A stretch of 64,000 bases of DNA, from positions 8,370,001 to 8,434,000 of the forward strand of contig CM069876.1 in assembly GCA_036172665.1 (NCBI GenBank), given 5' to 3'. Source of the DNA: Prosopocoilus inquinatus (lineage: Eukaryota > Arthropoda > Insecta > Coleoptera > Lucanidae). A model generated the notes under the pieces. It did not search any database. It was not told the origin of the DNA and saw nothing but the letters and a program-made list of their open reading frames with translations. The translations under genes were made by a program, and so were the position numbers. Positions 22,925-34,099 of this stretch are shown here, one piece after another (the first letter of the stretch is position 1; each line of letters begins with the position of its first letter).

Positions 22925-25276
22925 AATGGTGAAAAATTAATGACAATTCAAAGATACCGGCCTATATTGAATTTTAATTCATTACTGACGACAATACCAG
23001 TTAAACTAAAACTTTTACATTTAAATGTTAAAAGTGTGAGAAACAAAGAGTCAATATTGGAAGTGTTTCTGGAAAACATAAAGCCCGATATTGTGTGTTT
23101 TACTGAGCATTGGTTAACTTCAGAGGAGATGATATCGCTTAATAATTACAATCTAATTAGCAATTTTAGTGGAAATAAGAAGCGTGGTGGAGGAGCTTGT
23201 ATTTTCGCTAGAAAAAACATTACAGCTGTTGATATTAGTTGCAATGCTATTGAAGAGAACTGCGAGATGGTTGCATGTAGGCTTACGGTAATGAAGATAA
23301 AATATTTAATAATATCAGTATACCGATCGCATCAGTCTGATTTAATGGAGTTTTTTAAAAATTTTGATTCACAATTACTCGAGCTGTATAAATATGCCGA
23401 CTTTCATGTAGTCTGTGGGGATTTCAATATAAACACATTACGGGCATCATCTGATTCAAAAGATCTTATAAATTTAATGCTGCAGTATAACTTGGCCTTA
23501 AGAACCAATCAAGCTACAAGGATAAATAAATACTCGGAAACTTGTATCGATAACATTTTCACGGATTTCGATTGCTCCGTTAGCATTAGAGAAACATTTC
23601 TTTCGGATCATACTTTTCAGATACTTGATTTCGTAATCTATGAGGTTAATCGTGATGACACAATTTTTTATAAACGTAACTTTAATATGTCCAGTATGAC
23701 CTTATTCTATGAAAGTTTGTTATCAGAAGAATGGAAAGATGTATATAGAGCAGAAGGGATTGACGAAAAATTTGATACCTTTAAAACTATATTTATGTGT
23801 TACTTCGATACTGCCTTCCCTATTAAACAATCAAAACGAAACTTCAGTCACAAAAGTACCTGGTTAACGAATGATATTAGAAATATGGGTAATATGCTAA
23901 ACGAAATGCAACAAATTAATAGAACACTGAACAATGATCGGTACCATCAACGTTTCATCGAATTTAAAACAATTGACAAAATCAAAATAGATCGAGCGAA
24001 ACACACTTATAATTCCAATAGAATTGTAGAAGCGACAAATATTTCTCGCGAATGCTGGAAAATTATTAATGAAAGTCGACCTGAAACATATTTCACAGAG
24101 TGTCGTTTGGTGGACTCGAGTAATAATATAATACTTGATAAAACCGAAATCCCCGATATGCTAAACAAACACTTTGTAAAAAATTCAGCAAAACCTCCAA
24201 CTAGAAAAACATGCGCAACAGATCAATCTTTTCCAGAATCCATGTTTTTAGCACCAACAGATAAATGTGAAGTCGAAAATGTTATAAAAACAAAATGCGT
24301 TAAGAAAAGTACTGGAATAGACAATATTCCCGGTATTGTCTTGAAAGCTGTTGCTGATTTAATAGCAAGCCCTCTGAGTCACTTGATTAACGAATCATTT
24401 TCGTCCGACCAGTATCCTTCCGATTTGAAAATATCCAAAATTATTCCCGTGTTTAAGAACAAGGGTAGTCGTCTGGACGCAGCGAATTATAGGCCAATTG
24501 CTTTGTAAAGCCAGTTCGGGAAAGTATTCGAGGAAATCTTTCATAAAAGGCTTATTTCATATCTTCACAAGCATAAAATTATCTCCAATGCACAAAATGG
24601 TTTTCGGAAAGGAAAATCAACAAAAACAGCAATCACTGATACCTTTAATTTGGTTCTTACCGAGCTCATCGGTAAAAGGAAAGTAGTAGCACTATTTCGT
24701 GATCTCAGTCGAGCTTTCGACATTGTCAACCACAATTTACTTTGTCACAAACTAGAAAATATGGGTATAAGAGGATCCGTAAACCGATGGATAAAATCTT
24801 ATCTCTGCGGTAGAACACAAAAAGTGGCGGTTAACGGCGAATTATCATCTGCGCTGGAAGTGAACAACGGAGCTCCCCAAGGGTCTATCCTCGGTCCCGT
24901 GTTGTTCACCCTTTTCATCAACGACCTCCCCTTATGTTGTCCATCTTCAACAAAAACAGTCATCTATGCCGACGACACGACGTTCATAATATCAAGTAAC
25001 AGCCCCGAAGATCTGGTCCTTAAAACAAATAATACGTTGAGCGAAATGAACCAGTGGTGTTTGTGTAACGGGTTAACTTTAAATGTGATCAAAACTCAAA
25101 TAATGCCGTTTGTGACAAAAAATATTACAATCGAAACTTCGCCATTAGTCAAACTTAACGGTATTTCAGTAGCTTGTGTTAACCATTATAAGTTTTTGGG
25201 AGTGCATATTGATTGTAAATTAACCTGAAACTGTTATGTACATTACCCATATAAGTTAAATACCCGAATATTTTTA

Positions 25277-25512
25277 ACAGATAAAATAGCGACATCTTAC
25301 TATCGCTTTTTGATAGAAGATGTCGCTATTTGATCTGTTCATCACTCTTACATCGCAATTGCAAATAAATTGGACAAGTCGTTTTTGTTTGCAGTGGAAA
25401 TGTCGAGCTACGTCTCTGCTGAAGAAGCCCCAAGCAGGGCTGAAACAGCTGTCCAGAGCCTGCTCGAGGTTTTCACTGCAATCAAGAACGATTTGCACAA
25501 AATTTTTCAACA
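25277..25512 (-). mobile_element. Hammerhead-bearing retroelement, copy 1
   Basis: Inserted in the reverse transcriptase gene and flanked by a perfect 10-bp duplication aatattttta (25267-25276 and 25513-25522). On the minus strand the family's 3' terminus (...gatgtcgctattttatctgt) sits at 25277-25309. The remaining 200 bp are in the opposite orientation and carry a hammerhead ribozyme on the plus strand. The head-to-head junction makes a hairpin (gcgacatctt...agatgtcgc, 25288-25332). Removing one duplication plus the insert gives a continuous IFLLYRLRH reading across the site, confirming that this is an insertion. Confidence 0.85.
25403..25467 (+). ncRNA. Type I hammerhead ribozyme
   Basis: The catalytic core is CUGAAGA (25419-25425) and GAAA (25442-25445), with the cleavage triplet GUC at 25451-25453 and the scissile bond after 25453. 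Stem I: CUCUG (25414-25418) pairs with CAGAG (25454-25458), then an internal loop, then UCGAG (25403-25407) with CUCGA (25463-25467). Stem II: AGCCC (25426-25430) pairs with GGGCU (25437-25441) across a six-base loop. Stem III is two pairs with a four-base loop; because ACAGCUGU (25445-25452) is self-complementary, it could form a longer stem in a dimer. Every invariant core position of the hammerhead is present. Confidence 0.88.
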
Positions 25513-26350
25513 AATATTTTTACTTTATAGATTACGACATACGGTTAATTACGAGATTTTGAGATGCTTATATTTCGGTTTAATTCACCCGCTTCTTGCA
25601 TATGGCATAATTTTCTGGGGTAACTGCGCTACATCCGGCAATGTATTCAAAATTCAGAAAAAAGCTGTTCGATTAATGGGAGGTCTGGATTCTCGGCAAA
25701 GCTGTAAAGATTTATTCAAATTGTACAACATTATGACTGTTCCGTCACTGTATATTTATGAAATCGTGCTATATGCGCGATCAGTTGAAAATACTGTTAG
25801 CCGAAATAAGGATTATCATAATTATTACACAAGAAAAAATGAAGATTATCGGGTACCTTTCAATCGCTTGACGATTGGACAAAGTGGTCCAATTTCAGCA
25901 GGGTTAACGTATTTAAACAAAATTAAAACTCTATGGAATAATTCGTTACCCACTTGTAATCGTTATTTTAAAAGCAGATTAAAACAAATGTTAATATCAG
26001 GCGCCTTCTATTGGGTAGATGAATTTTTAAATCAACATTATTGAATTAATTCATTAAAAATTTTTGTTGAATTAATTCATTACTTCAATAATTTACATTA
26101 TTTAACTTTTAACGAAATATTTATTGATTGTTTTTATTTTTTATTTTAATTTGTTGTATAAGTAAACGAATCAGAATAACGATGTGAATCTGAAATAAGA
26201 TGAGGCTTTGTCTTGTCTATCTAACGTCACACTTACGTGATATGTATCTATGTAATAATTTTAATGTTACCACCAATTTTTCTGTGCTTGACTTGTGCAA
26301 CAAACTTCTGTTTCTTGCATCAATAAAATTATTATTATTATTATTATTCC

Positions 26351-27025
26351 GATTAACATCATAGCTGCGTATAAATATCCAGGTCCAAGAAACTTCGCTG
26401 TTCAGTGATTCTTCCAGCAACAACAAGTATAAAAGATAAGGAATCGTTTGAAGTATGATTATCAAGGCGAATACTCCTGAAAATCACAGAATAATTATTG
26501 AACTTGATTTATTTAGTGAGTTATTAGTATTTTTAAAGAAAATTTGCTTCTCGTTTTTGTATCTGTCAATTTCTTAGTTTGAAATAAAGTGCGAATATTT
26601 AAAACGCATATTATTGCTTTATAACTTTTGAAATACGTATTTATTTAAAACATTAAAGTTTAAAACTCCCGCCTTTGCTGTGCCCAAAATCCAGGTGAAG
26701 CCACTTTTGCGAACTAAACTTCGTTCCATTTTTATTTTATTAAGTGTCACATATTCCTAGATGCTTTATCTTTGGTCTTGATTATTTAATTTTGAATAGG
26801 AGGAAGCAAACTTAACGAAATCATATTACACTCATTTTCAGAAAATGTTGGCTACCCTGTTTTTTTTTTTCATTTCACTACATTTCAAAGGAAGGAATAA
26901 AATTCTTTTAGTATATTTTGTCTACGATATAAACATTACAAATAAAAGGACAAAATATGATTGGTGATTGGCAAGAAGAACAAACCAAATGACGCAAATA
27001 AAATCGCAATTCATATTTCACTTAT
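26351..27025. other. Non-coding stretch
   Basis: A+T-rich sequence after the non-LTR tail. No supported feature. Confidence 0.5.
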
Positions 27026-27158
27026 GGCCAGTTGCACCAAACACTTAAGCCGAACTTAAATTTGCTTTGTTTATAATGTGATATTTGAGGTTACGTAACT
27101 CACATTCTAAACGACGCTTAGAGTAAAGCTCGACTTAAATTTTTGGTGCTACTTGCCC
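27026..27158. mobile_element. MITE, GGCCAGTTGCACC family, copy 1
   Basis: Starts ggccagttgcaccaaacact and ends with the degraded complement ttttggtgctacttgccc. Its interior (tgatatttgaggttac, acattctaa) matches the better preserved copy at 33291-33439. About 133 bp, non-coding. Confidence 0.75.
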
Positions 27159-27700
27159 TTAGTAACTTACATTTCTTTTTTTTTGTTGAGATCTGTTTCT
27201 GCTACGAAAATGCAAAGGCAGATCTTCTATACTCCATTCATTATAAGAAGGTAGTTCTCCTACTACTATCGTACATTCTTCTTCGCAGTGTTGAGCACGG
27301 CCACAAACAATTAATTTCCAACAACGCTAATTCAGAGGGAAATCGGAGGAAAAGGATATGGTATTCCTTTTAATAATGAATGAGCATAGTCATATTTTTG
27401 TGCTTCTTCATCAACAAGTTATTTTTGAGCATGACTGGATTACTTCACTTTTGTTTATTGAAAATGAAGAAAAAAATATGTGTAACAAATACAGATAATA
27501 TCTTTTTCTTAAGACTATTAGGTCGTTCTCACACAACGCTATAGTGTTACAAAAATACGTACTTTTAAACGAACTACATTAGTAGTCGATTAAAAAATAT
27601 CCATTTTCTATTATTTTATGTTATTTTTTTTATAAATACATTATAGAGGTGCACGCCTCCTTAAAAAATTTCTTTTGTTTCCATCGAAAATACATCTAAT
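27159..27700. other. Non-coding stretch
   Basis: An open stretch at 27143-27373 starts inside the MITE and shows no domain. No supported feature. Confidence 0.45.
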
Positions 27701-27754
27701 TATCAAAAAAAAAACGCCAGTGACGAAAATTGATTTAAACAGATTTTCCTTTCG

Positions 27755-28370
27755 GCCAAAAGATGGCGCCCTAATGATTCACTGTGACTCATTTAGTTTT
27801 CAACTTTCGATTTCTTTAAAATAAATTCAAACGCAGAAAGCCAAGTTACCGCTAAGTATGTCAAAGTGACTACGATAATTTGCTTGCATCTCGAATCAAA
27901 ATTACAAATAGCTTTAATTTTTAGTCGTTAGATGGCGCTCTGAATAACTTCAGTGAATGTTTTGGGGTGAAAGTAGCATCTTTTAAATTTTCAATTTAAT
28001 TTCGAAATGAAAATCATTGCGAACGTGGCCTAGTTCGAGATTAACTTTAATCAATGTTGGTGCAACTGTTTGAATGGTAATGTCAACGCGAAAACGAAAT
28101 GCTGTCACAGGAATTCCGATTAAAATCGTTTTCCTTTTCGATCAAGAGATGGCGCTTCGAACATTTCCTATCAAAACATGATTCAAAATTCATTGCGAAG
28201 GAAATCTCTAGCTGGGGAAAAACTTTTTTCCTTTTGTTTGAAAGATGGCGCCATGAAATTTCTTGTCACTCCGTGTGATTTTATATTTTGAAATTTCTCT
28301 TTAAAAGTGCTGTTGAAGTAAATTCAGATAAAGTAGTTCTCATTTTTGGACAGCAGACGGCGCTCTGAGT
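27755..28370 (+). repeat. Five degenerate units with an AGATGGCGC core
   Basis: The core agatggcgc(c/t) occurs at 27761-27770, 27930-27939, 28147-28156 and 28243-28252, with an agacggcgct variant at 28355-28364. All are on the plus strand, spaced 169, 217, 96 and 112 bp apart. Each is preceded by a T-rich ttttccttttcg-like stretch; the rest of each unit has diverged. The preserved core in otherwise decayed units suggests protein-binding sites. It resembles the GGCGC-containing core of CTCF sites, but that is inference. Confidence 0.55.
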
Positions 28371-31344
28371 TTTTTTGCGTCCAGCTCTTAATTATTTTCG
28401 ATTTAATTTAACAAATTGCGTGTGAGTTAAACAATCGATTTTCAACATTATTCTTGTACTACGACGCTGAACTTAAATAATACTCCTGCATGCGAACAAC
28501 ACTCTTAAAAACATTCAGCGTATGGGCTACAAAATTGTCAAATGGTATCATTTAAATATTTTCTCACAGGTATCATTTAAGTTGAGCGTCGTTGTACATT
28601 TAGAGTTATAGCGTTGTGGTAGCAGTTAAGCTTGAAATAGGGTCTGGAGGACATCGATGAAAACTTTCTTTTCTTTTAAAGGGTCATTGCTTAGAGAAGC
28701 TTGGGTATCCCGACCCTAAATGATCAGAATCTTTGTAGTTTTCCAATGTGATGATGTGAAAGAAGTAAAAATGAATTTAATTCAATACAATTATTAATAT
28801 TATACATATAAATTGCATAAAAAGTTCATGTGAACGTATTTGAGATTTCAATAGCACACTACTTATTACTTACATAATACGCTCCATATTAGGATGTTTT
28901 TAATTAATTTGAAATCGACGGCTTTGTCCAGACGATCCAAATTTTGAAGTAAAGTGACCTACGCGAAAACCACCTTCCAAATATAAGCATCTTCTTCTCA
29001 TTGGAAATTCAACTTACGAAACAGGACGCCACTTCATATTTTAGTAGTATATTTCACGTACACGTGTCTTGTGCAGCTTATACACGTTCACCGTGTATTT
29101 TGAAACGTGTTAGAATTTTATGCTATTGTATTACAGCCGTGGCACATAAATAATTTGTTTCGTTTGCTTTTACTTGCTCCAATACACCGTTTCGTCTACT
29201 TGACTCGTAGGCTCTGCACATAATTTTGGATTTGCCGAAGGTCTGCGGTGTTAAATGTTTTTTTGCTCTTGGTTGAAATTTCAGTGGCAATTTTTTCCTT
29301 AAGTTATGAACATTTTTACCTTTTACGTATTAATGAAGCGTAGCAACACGTCTAAGTATACACCAAGAAAAGTTTTAAGGAATCTTAACAACGTGAATAA
29401 AAATGTTCATTCTCGAAATTATTCGAGATCATTAACTTCATCAAATCGCATAGGAAGGCGACTGAAGACAACGGATGAGACGTTGCTCTGAAAATTTACT
29501 ACCTGTTGATATTCCTTGAAGGTAAATATAGTATATGTATGGTACCCCAGTAGCGATACCAAGAAGGTTGTAAAAATTCTGTTAAATAAGCGAGAAAGAT
29601 TACAAATACAGTTTACAGTTTTCCAATGGTTGCATATCTTCTTTGATCACGTTCTTCATTAAATTATACATCATTTTCTTGAACTAATAAAATTTTAATT
29701 GAGTACTATGTGTATATCTAGTTTTTTTTCACTTATAGTTAATTAACTTTAATTAACAGTGAGTCTAATTTGATTGCGAATAAAATTTTCTCGAGATACA
29801 TTCAATTCATCCATGCACTCTCGTTTAAAACAGTCGGCACCAATTGAGGAGTAGAAGTTACAAAGAGAATAAGTGACAATTTTTCAAAAAAAAAAAAAAA
29901 ATTGGCTAAAAAAGGTTTTACGTACCTTGACCTGCATCCTGTAAAACGGGTAAACTGCTCCGATACGAATTTCTAGGAGAAAAGTGACCTGAATCTTTTT
30001 GGTAGACGAACTGTTAAGTCAATTTCTAGACAAAGCGGATATGTTATTACAATTAAATATTAACATTAATTTCTGTACATAATAAAATCTCATTTAAGGT
30101 TTTAAAATTAATTTCGGTTCGCTGTTGATACGTTGTTATCTGTATTCTTCGTCAAACTTCTTTTTGTTGTGGTCGTGCAGGTTCTCTTATCAGAGCGTCC
30201 ATCCTCTTCGCACTCTCGCTGGTAACGAGAAACTATCCTTATCCCTGCTTCGCGAACTTTCGTTCAGGTGAAAACAATAATTCATTTATTCACTAAGTTT
30301 CCGCCTGAGAACGAGGTGTTTTCTTCGTAAAATTTTACTTTATTCTGCAAGCTGGTCTGACGGTATTTTTGGTGAAATTACCGAAGATTTGAACTATTCC
30401 GAGGAATTTAGGCTACTGTCTTACCGCCACAATTTTATTTTGGTTTTTGAATAAAGAAAATTCTTCAGCACCTTCTGCATTTTGAGTGGGCTGGTGCGTC
30501 TTCTACGGAAGGTTTTAGAAGTTTTTCACTCGTCTCACGCGAAGAGAACGCTACATCAGGTTCTTTTTTTTTGTGTCTGGGAAAAGAAATTCTATAAGTT
30601 TGTTGAAAACTTTCTCCAATATTTTTTTGGGCTACTTCTGGCAAGGTTAGTGGCACGAAAATTTGATCCACTCTGCCTACGGGGCCACGGAGCTCGCCGA
30701 ATTATTGCCGCTGCCATTCGATCCCGTTAAGGAATCAAAAGGACTCTTCTTGGACCCATCCCGGATCGTCGATCCACCAGATAAGATTTTCCATTATTCC
30801 TGTTTTTTTATTGCATTTAATTCTGAAATTTATAATTGTTTAACTTAATTCAATTTAATTCAATCATTCCTTTTTTTTTTAATTTAATCTTTTTTTTTAT
30901 TAGTATTTTGGTAATTAACTTTTTTTGACTTTCTTAATTTTACCGGCAAAATTTGTGAACCAATCAGATCTGAGCGGTAATTGCGACATTTTAGTCACTA
31001 ATCAAAGTCACAGAGCGCTAAATGTTGAACACTGGAGTTTGTTGTAATGATTTCCATGTTTTTTGGGCTAATTAAAATTTATGTGCAATGATCCGATGTG
31101 TTTTCATGGTATGCGAAATAAAATAGGAGAGAAAAAAAAACATACTCACCCCTTCTCGACTCGACTACCGGAGCAGTGTTGTTGTTATTTCAGCTACAAC
31201 AACAACACTATAAATTTTTTTTTTGTTAACGTGCGCGAAATTACAAACTACCCCGTCTTGCCCGTAACAATGTTTCTTTAATTTTCGTGTTATTACCACA
31301 TTTTGAATGTGTTTACGTTGTTTGTTTGTCCTTCTTAGTCTCCG
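28371..31344. other. Non-coding stretch, no gene supported
   Basis: Mostly A+T-rich. The segment 30120-30790 is less A+T-rich and has open stretches (30482-30730 and 30663-30848 plus, 30465-30671 minus) that overlap in different frames and show no domain. A 61-codon basic open stretch at 29306-29491 (plus) begins in a plausible ATG context but has no recognisable homologue pattern. Neither is called a gene. Confidence 0.4.
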
Positions 31345-31975
31345 AAGACAAACAAACTGCAATTAAATAAAACAAAAACAGAAGAAGTGATGCTAGAGGC
31401 GAAAGAATGGCTCAGTGGTAATTCATCAAAATTGAACGATAAGAAAACACAGCGACTGCTACTGATAATAACTAATAGGCCCGAAAAACATAGCGTAAAA
31501 TTTCTAGGATTATACAGGATGTCCACCGAGTGCCGCGGTCTTCTCTACCGTCTAAAGTATACAAAATAGAAAAGAAATTCAAACGACCTGAGGTGTAACT
31601 CAGTTAGCTCTATTTTCTAAAATTATTTTTGGCTATACAGGGTGTTCAGTAACTGAGAGATATTACATTATCTCATCTAGAGAAACATATTGACATGGGA
31701 AGAACACATTACCGTTTTGCAAAAACAACTGGCAACAGCGATATAAACGATAAGAAGAATTAAATACAGTGCTTCCTACCAAGCTGCAAGGATAACTTAC
31801 TTTGCAAATTTCCACTTCAGAGCAAATTATGGAATATTATTACGGGAAACGTCAGAAATGAGAAAAATCTTCCTGCAACAGAAAGAAGCTGTTAGAGTTC
31901 TAGAAGGAGCATACCGCTATGAAACCTGCAGGCCTAATTTCAAAACACATCAAATACTTACCATACCGCAGCCAT
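31345..31975 (+). pseudogene. Reverse transcriptase C-terminal fragment
   Basis: The first block reads EEVMLEAKEWLSGNSSKLND, KKTQRLLL and HSVKFLG, the region after the YADD box in Jockey/CR1-type enzymes (usually W...N.LKLN..KT). After the inserted segment, a second block from about 31690 reads LTWEEHITVLQKQLATAIY, then YGILLRE, IFLQQKEAVRVLEGAYRYE and CRPNFK. The catalytic domain itself is absent and stops follow, so it is non-functional. Confidence 0.75.
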
Positions 31976-32560
31976 GAACTTCACAGTAATAACACGAGGA
32001 ATCCAGAAGCCAAGGTATACCTTACCACCGCATTAAAAGAACACAATCGGGTCCAAATTTTCTAAGTGTACAGTTTTTCAATAAACTTCCTGTCAATGTT
32101 AAACAAATGACTGAAGAAAATTTTGAACGATGAGTTAAATGTTTCTTATTAGAAAATGTGTTTTATAGTTTCACCGAATTTTTGGATTTTGATTTTAAAA
32201 TATAACCTGTTCTACCTATTCAATTCTGTATGCCATCTGTGATAACTTATGTTTTTGTTTGACTAATTTAGTTTGTCTTATATGTACCATAATTGTTGAT
32301 TATATTTGTTTCTTACATTGATTGTTTTTTACATTGATTTTTTTTACATTTATTTTTCTTGTATATTTACACCATAAGTACAAAATTTTAATCTCTACAT
32401 TTAATATTTTGAATTCCGTTTTATACTGTTTTATTACGTAGGTACTTATTTCTTGACGCCATATATGAATGTAGTTTTTTTTTCTCTAGAGTTTAGCTGA
32501 CGTTTGTAGCAAAAATGTATTTTCTTTTGCTGCAAAAATAAATATGATTATGATTATGAT
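31345..32560 (+). mobile_element. Non-LTR retrotransposon, 5'-truncated 3' end
   Basis: Reverse transcriptase C-terminal coding from about 31345 to 31975 is followed by further C-terminal and 3' UTR sequence and a tail of TATGAT/ATGATT repeats (32543-32560). A segment of about 150 bp beginning tacaggatgtcc (31513) and containing another tacagggtgttc (from about 31635) splits the coding sequence. A different lineage from the 22.9-26.3 kb element, judged by protein sequence and tail. Confidence 0.7.
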
Positions 32561-33290
32561 GTGTAATAGCGTACTTCCATGTAAGGCGAAGAATATTTGT
32601 TTAGATCTTTTTTAATGATGACGTATTTGTTAATTTCTGTAATTCAGATTTTTGGCACTTGGCCCCTTTGTTACTTCTACTCCTCAATTTATTTAAAGTG
32701 TATAGCATAAATTGTATAATAATAATAAATCTTATTAAGTGATTTATTTTCTGTGTATGTAAGGAGGTACTTGTGCATCCAGAAGTGATTTGCATATTAA
32801 AACGGCGCTGAAGTAATGCACCGGCATATGATTGAAATTTTATTGGCAATAATAATTACTATTTTAAATCGCATTGAATGCAAATGAAAAGAATTATTCG
32901 ATGCCTTATTCACTCGATTGAAGGTTGAATGACCTAAGGAAGTGGCATCTCTCAAAGGGAAGAAATTAATGTTTTCATCTTCAACTTACGTAAAGTCATT
33001 AATGTTTCTCCCCTACAAATTTTAAATTGCGGCCTGATGCCTTTGAACCATTATTATAGGTAGACAGACAAGCAAGCAAGCAAGCAAGTACGTAAACAAA
33101 TACAAATGGAACACATGTAATAAAATTCAACGCATGTCTGTTTATCCTAAAACCGTCTGGTTTAAGTCAATCTTGATGATATTTTAATCATTGTCTCCCT
33201 TAGAAACAGATGAAAATTAATCGAATGTTAAAGTTAAACTGTGACTGTAAAAGCTGGACTAAGTATAGAACATGTCAAAATAAAACACTT
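32561..33290. other. Non-coding stretch
   Basis: A short (AAGC)n run lies at about 33070-33088. No supported gene. Confidence 0.5.
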
Positions 33291-33439
33291 ATGGCCAGTT
33301 GCACCAAACACTTAATCCGAGCTTAAATTTAAGTACTGCTTATAAAGTGATATTTGAGGTTACACAACATTCAGTAAATCAACATTCTAAGCGGTGCTTA
33401 AAGTTAAGCTGATCTTAAGTGTTTGGTGCAACTGGCCAT
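33291..33439. mobile_element. MITE, GGCCAGTTGCACC family, copy 2
   Basis: A perfect 24-bp terminal inverted repeat (33291-33314 and 33416-33439, beginning atggccagttgcacc) bounds a 149-bp element. The interior matches the 27026-27158 copy. No coding capacity. The target duplication is not obvious. The perfect ends suggest that this copy is the younger of the two. Confidence 0.85.
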
Positions 33440-33588
33440 TTATGTCCTATATTCCATATTTGTCACCTTCTTACATACAATCATTTTCCTTTTTTTTAAT
33501 TAATTTTTAAATTAATTTGTCTGTAAAAATTCATTGTTTCTTTCTATGCATTTGTTTTTCAATATTCCTTTTTGGTTTATCAATAAAT

Positions 33589-34017
33589 AAAACCTGTTTT
33601 CGTAGACAACAATTTTCTACAAACGATATTCTCGATTCTATAATAATAGAATTGTTTTATACTTTTTTAGATAAGAAATATTGCTTATAATCAAAGTTAG
33701 TAAGAAGTTTGAACAAAACAAATGATTTTTGCCAGCAAAAGCAAAAAACAAAATAAAACCTGTTTTCGTAGACAACAATTTTCTACAAACGATATTCTCG
33801 ATTCTTTAATAATAGAATTCTTTTATACTTTTTTAGATAAGAAATATTGCTTATAATCAAAGTTAGTAAGAAGTTTGAACAAACCAAATGATTTTTGCCA
33901 GCAAAAGCAAAAAACAAAACAAAACCTGTTTTCGTAGACAACAATTTTCTACAAACGATATTCTCGATTCTTTAATAATAGAATTCTTTTATACTTTTTT
34001 AGATAAGAAATATTGCT
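33589..34017. repeat. 166-bp tandem array, 2.6 copies
   Basis: The unit beginning aaaacctgttttcgtagac occurs at 33589, 33755 and 33921, an exact 166-bp period. Copies two and three are nearly identical over the shared part and copy one differs at a few positions. The third copy stops after about 97 bp. Each unit contains the small palindrome gtagacaacaattttctac. There is no coding potential. Confidence 0.9.
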
Positions 34018-34099
34018 GAAAATGCTGAAATAATACGATATTCTCGTTCAATTTATTAAAAAAAAAAAATTTCTACTTTTACTTCTTTCAGTATTTCTG

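Larger units (their letters stand above)
22940..26044 (+). pseudogene. Endonuclease-reverse transcriptase, two stops and one insertion
   Basis: The APE-type endonuclease comes first: LHLNVKSVRNK, FTEHWL (catalytic Glu), VCGDFNIN and LSDHTF (Asp-His pair). The reverse transcriptase follows: NYRPIAL, FRDLSRAFDIVNH (motif A, catalytic Asp), GAPQGSILGPVLF (motif B), VIYADDT (motif C, YADD) and NHYKFLGVHID. The C-terminus reads YGIIFWGN, KIQKKAVRLM and VPFNRLT. Damage: an in-frame TAA at 24506 straight after NYRPIAL, a TGA at 25226 where this family usually has Trp, and the 25277-25512 insertion. The frame on either side of each stop is unchanged, so the copy is young. It originally reverse-transcribed its own RNA at a nicked genomic target. 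Confidence 0.88.
22925..26350 (+). mobile_element. Non-LTR retrotransposon (CR1/Jockey-like group), interrupted
   Basis: An endonuclease-reverse transcriptase gene (22940-26044) is followed by about 280 bp of 3' UTR and a 3' tail of ATT repeats (about 26326-26348). The microsatellite tail argues for a CR1-like rather than a poly-A Jockey element, but the clade is not settled. No ORF1 is visible upstream of the endonuclease, so it is either 5'-truncated or of a single-ORF type. A 236-bp hammerhead-bearing retroelement is inserted at 25277-25512. I could not find the target duplication of the non-LTR element itself. Confidence 0.85.

Noticed and set aside
25370..25522. N-terminal part of the 224-codon open frame (25370-26044) as reverse transcriptase sequence
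   Set aside because: This part is the inserted hammerhead element read in frame by chance; real RT sequence resumes at about 25513.
29306..29491. 61-residue basic protein
   Set aside because: Plausible ATG context only; no recognisable motif and no neighbouring exon.
30465..30848. Coding exon in the G+C-richer patch
   Set aside because: Three overlapping open frames on both strands, none with a domain; could be a degraded element leader.
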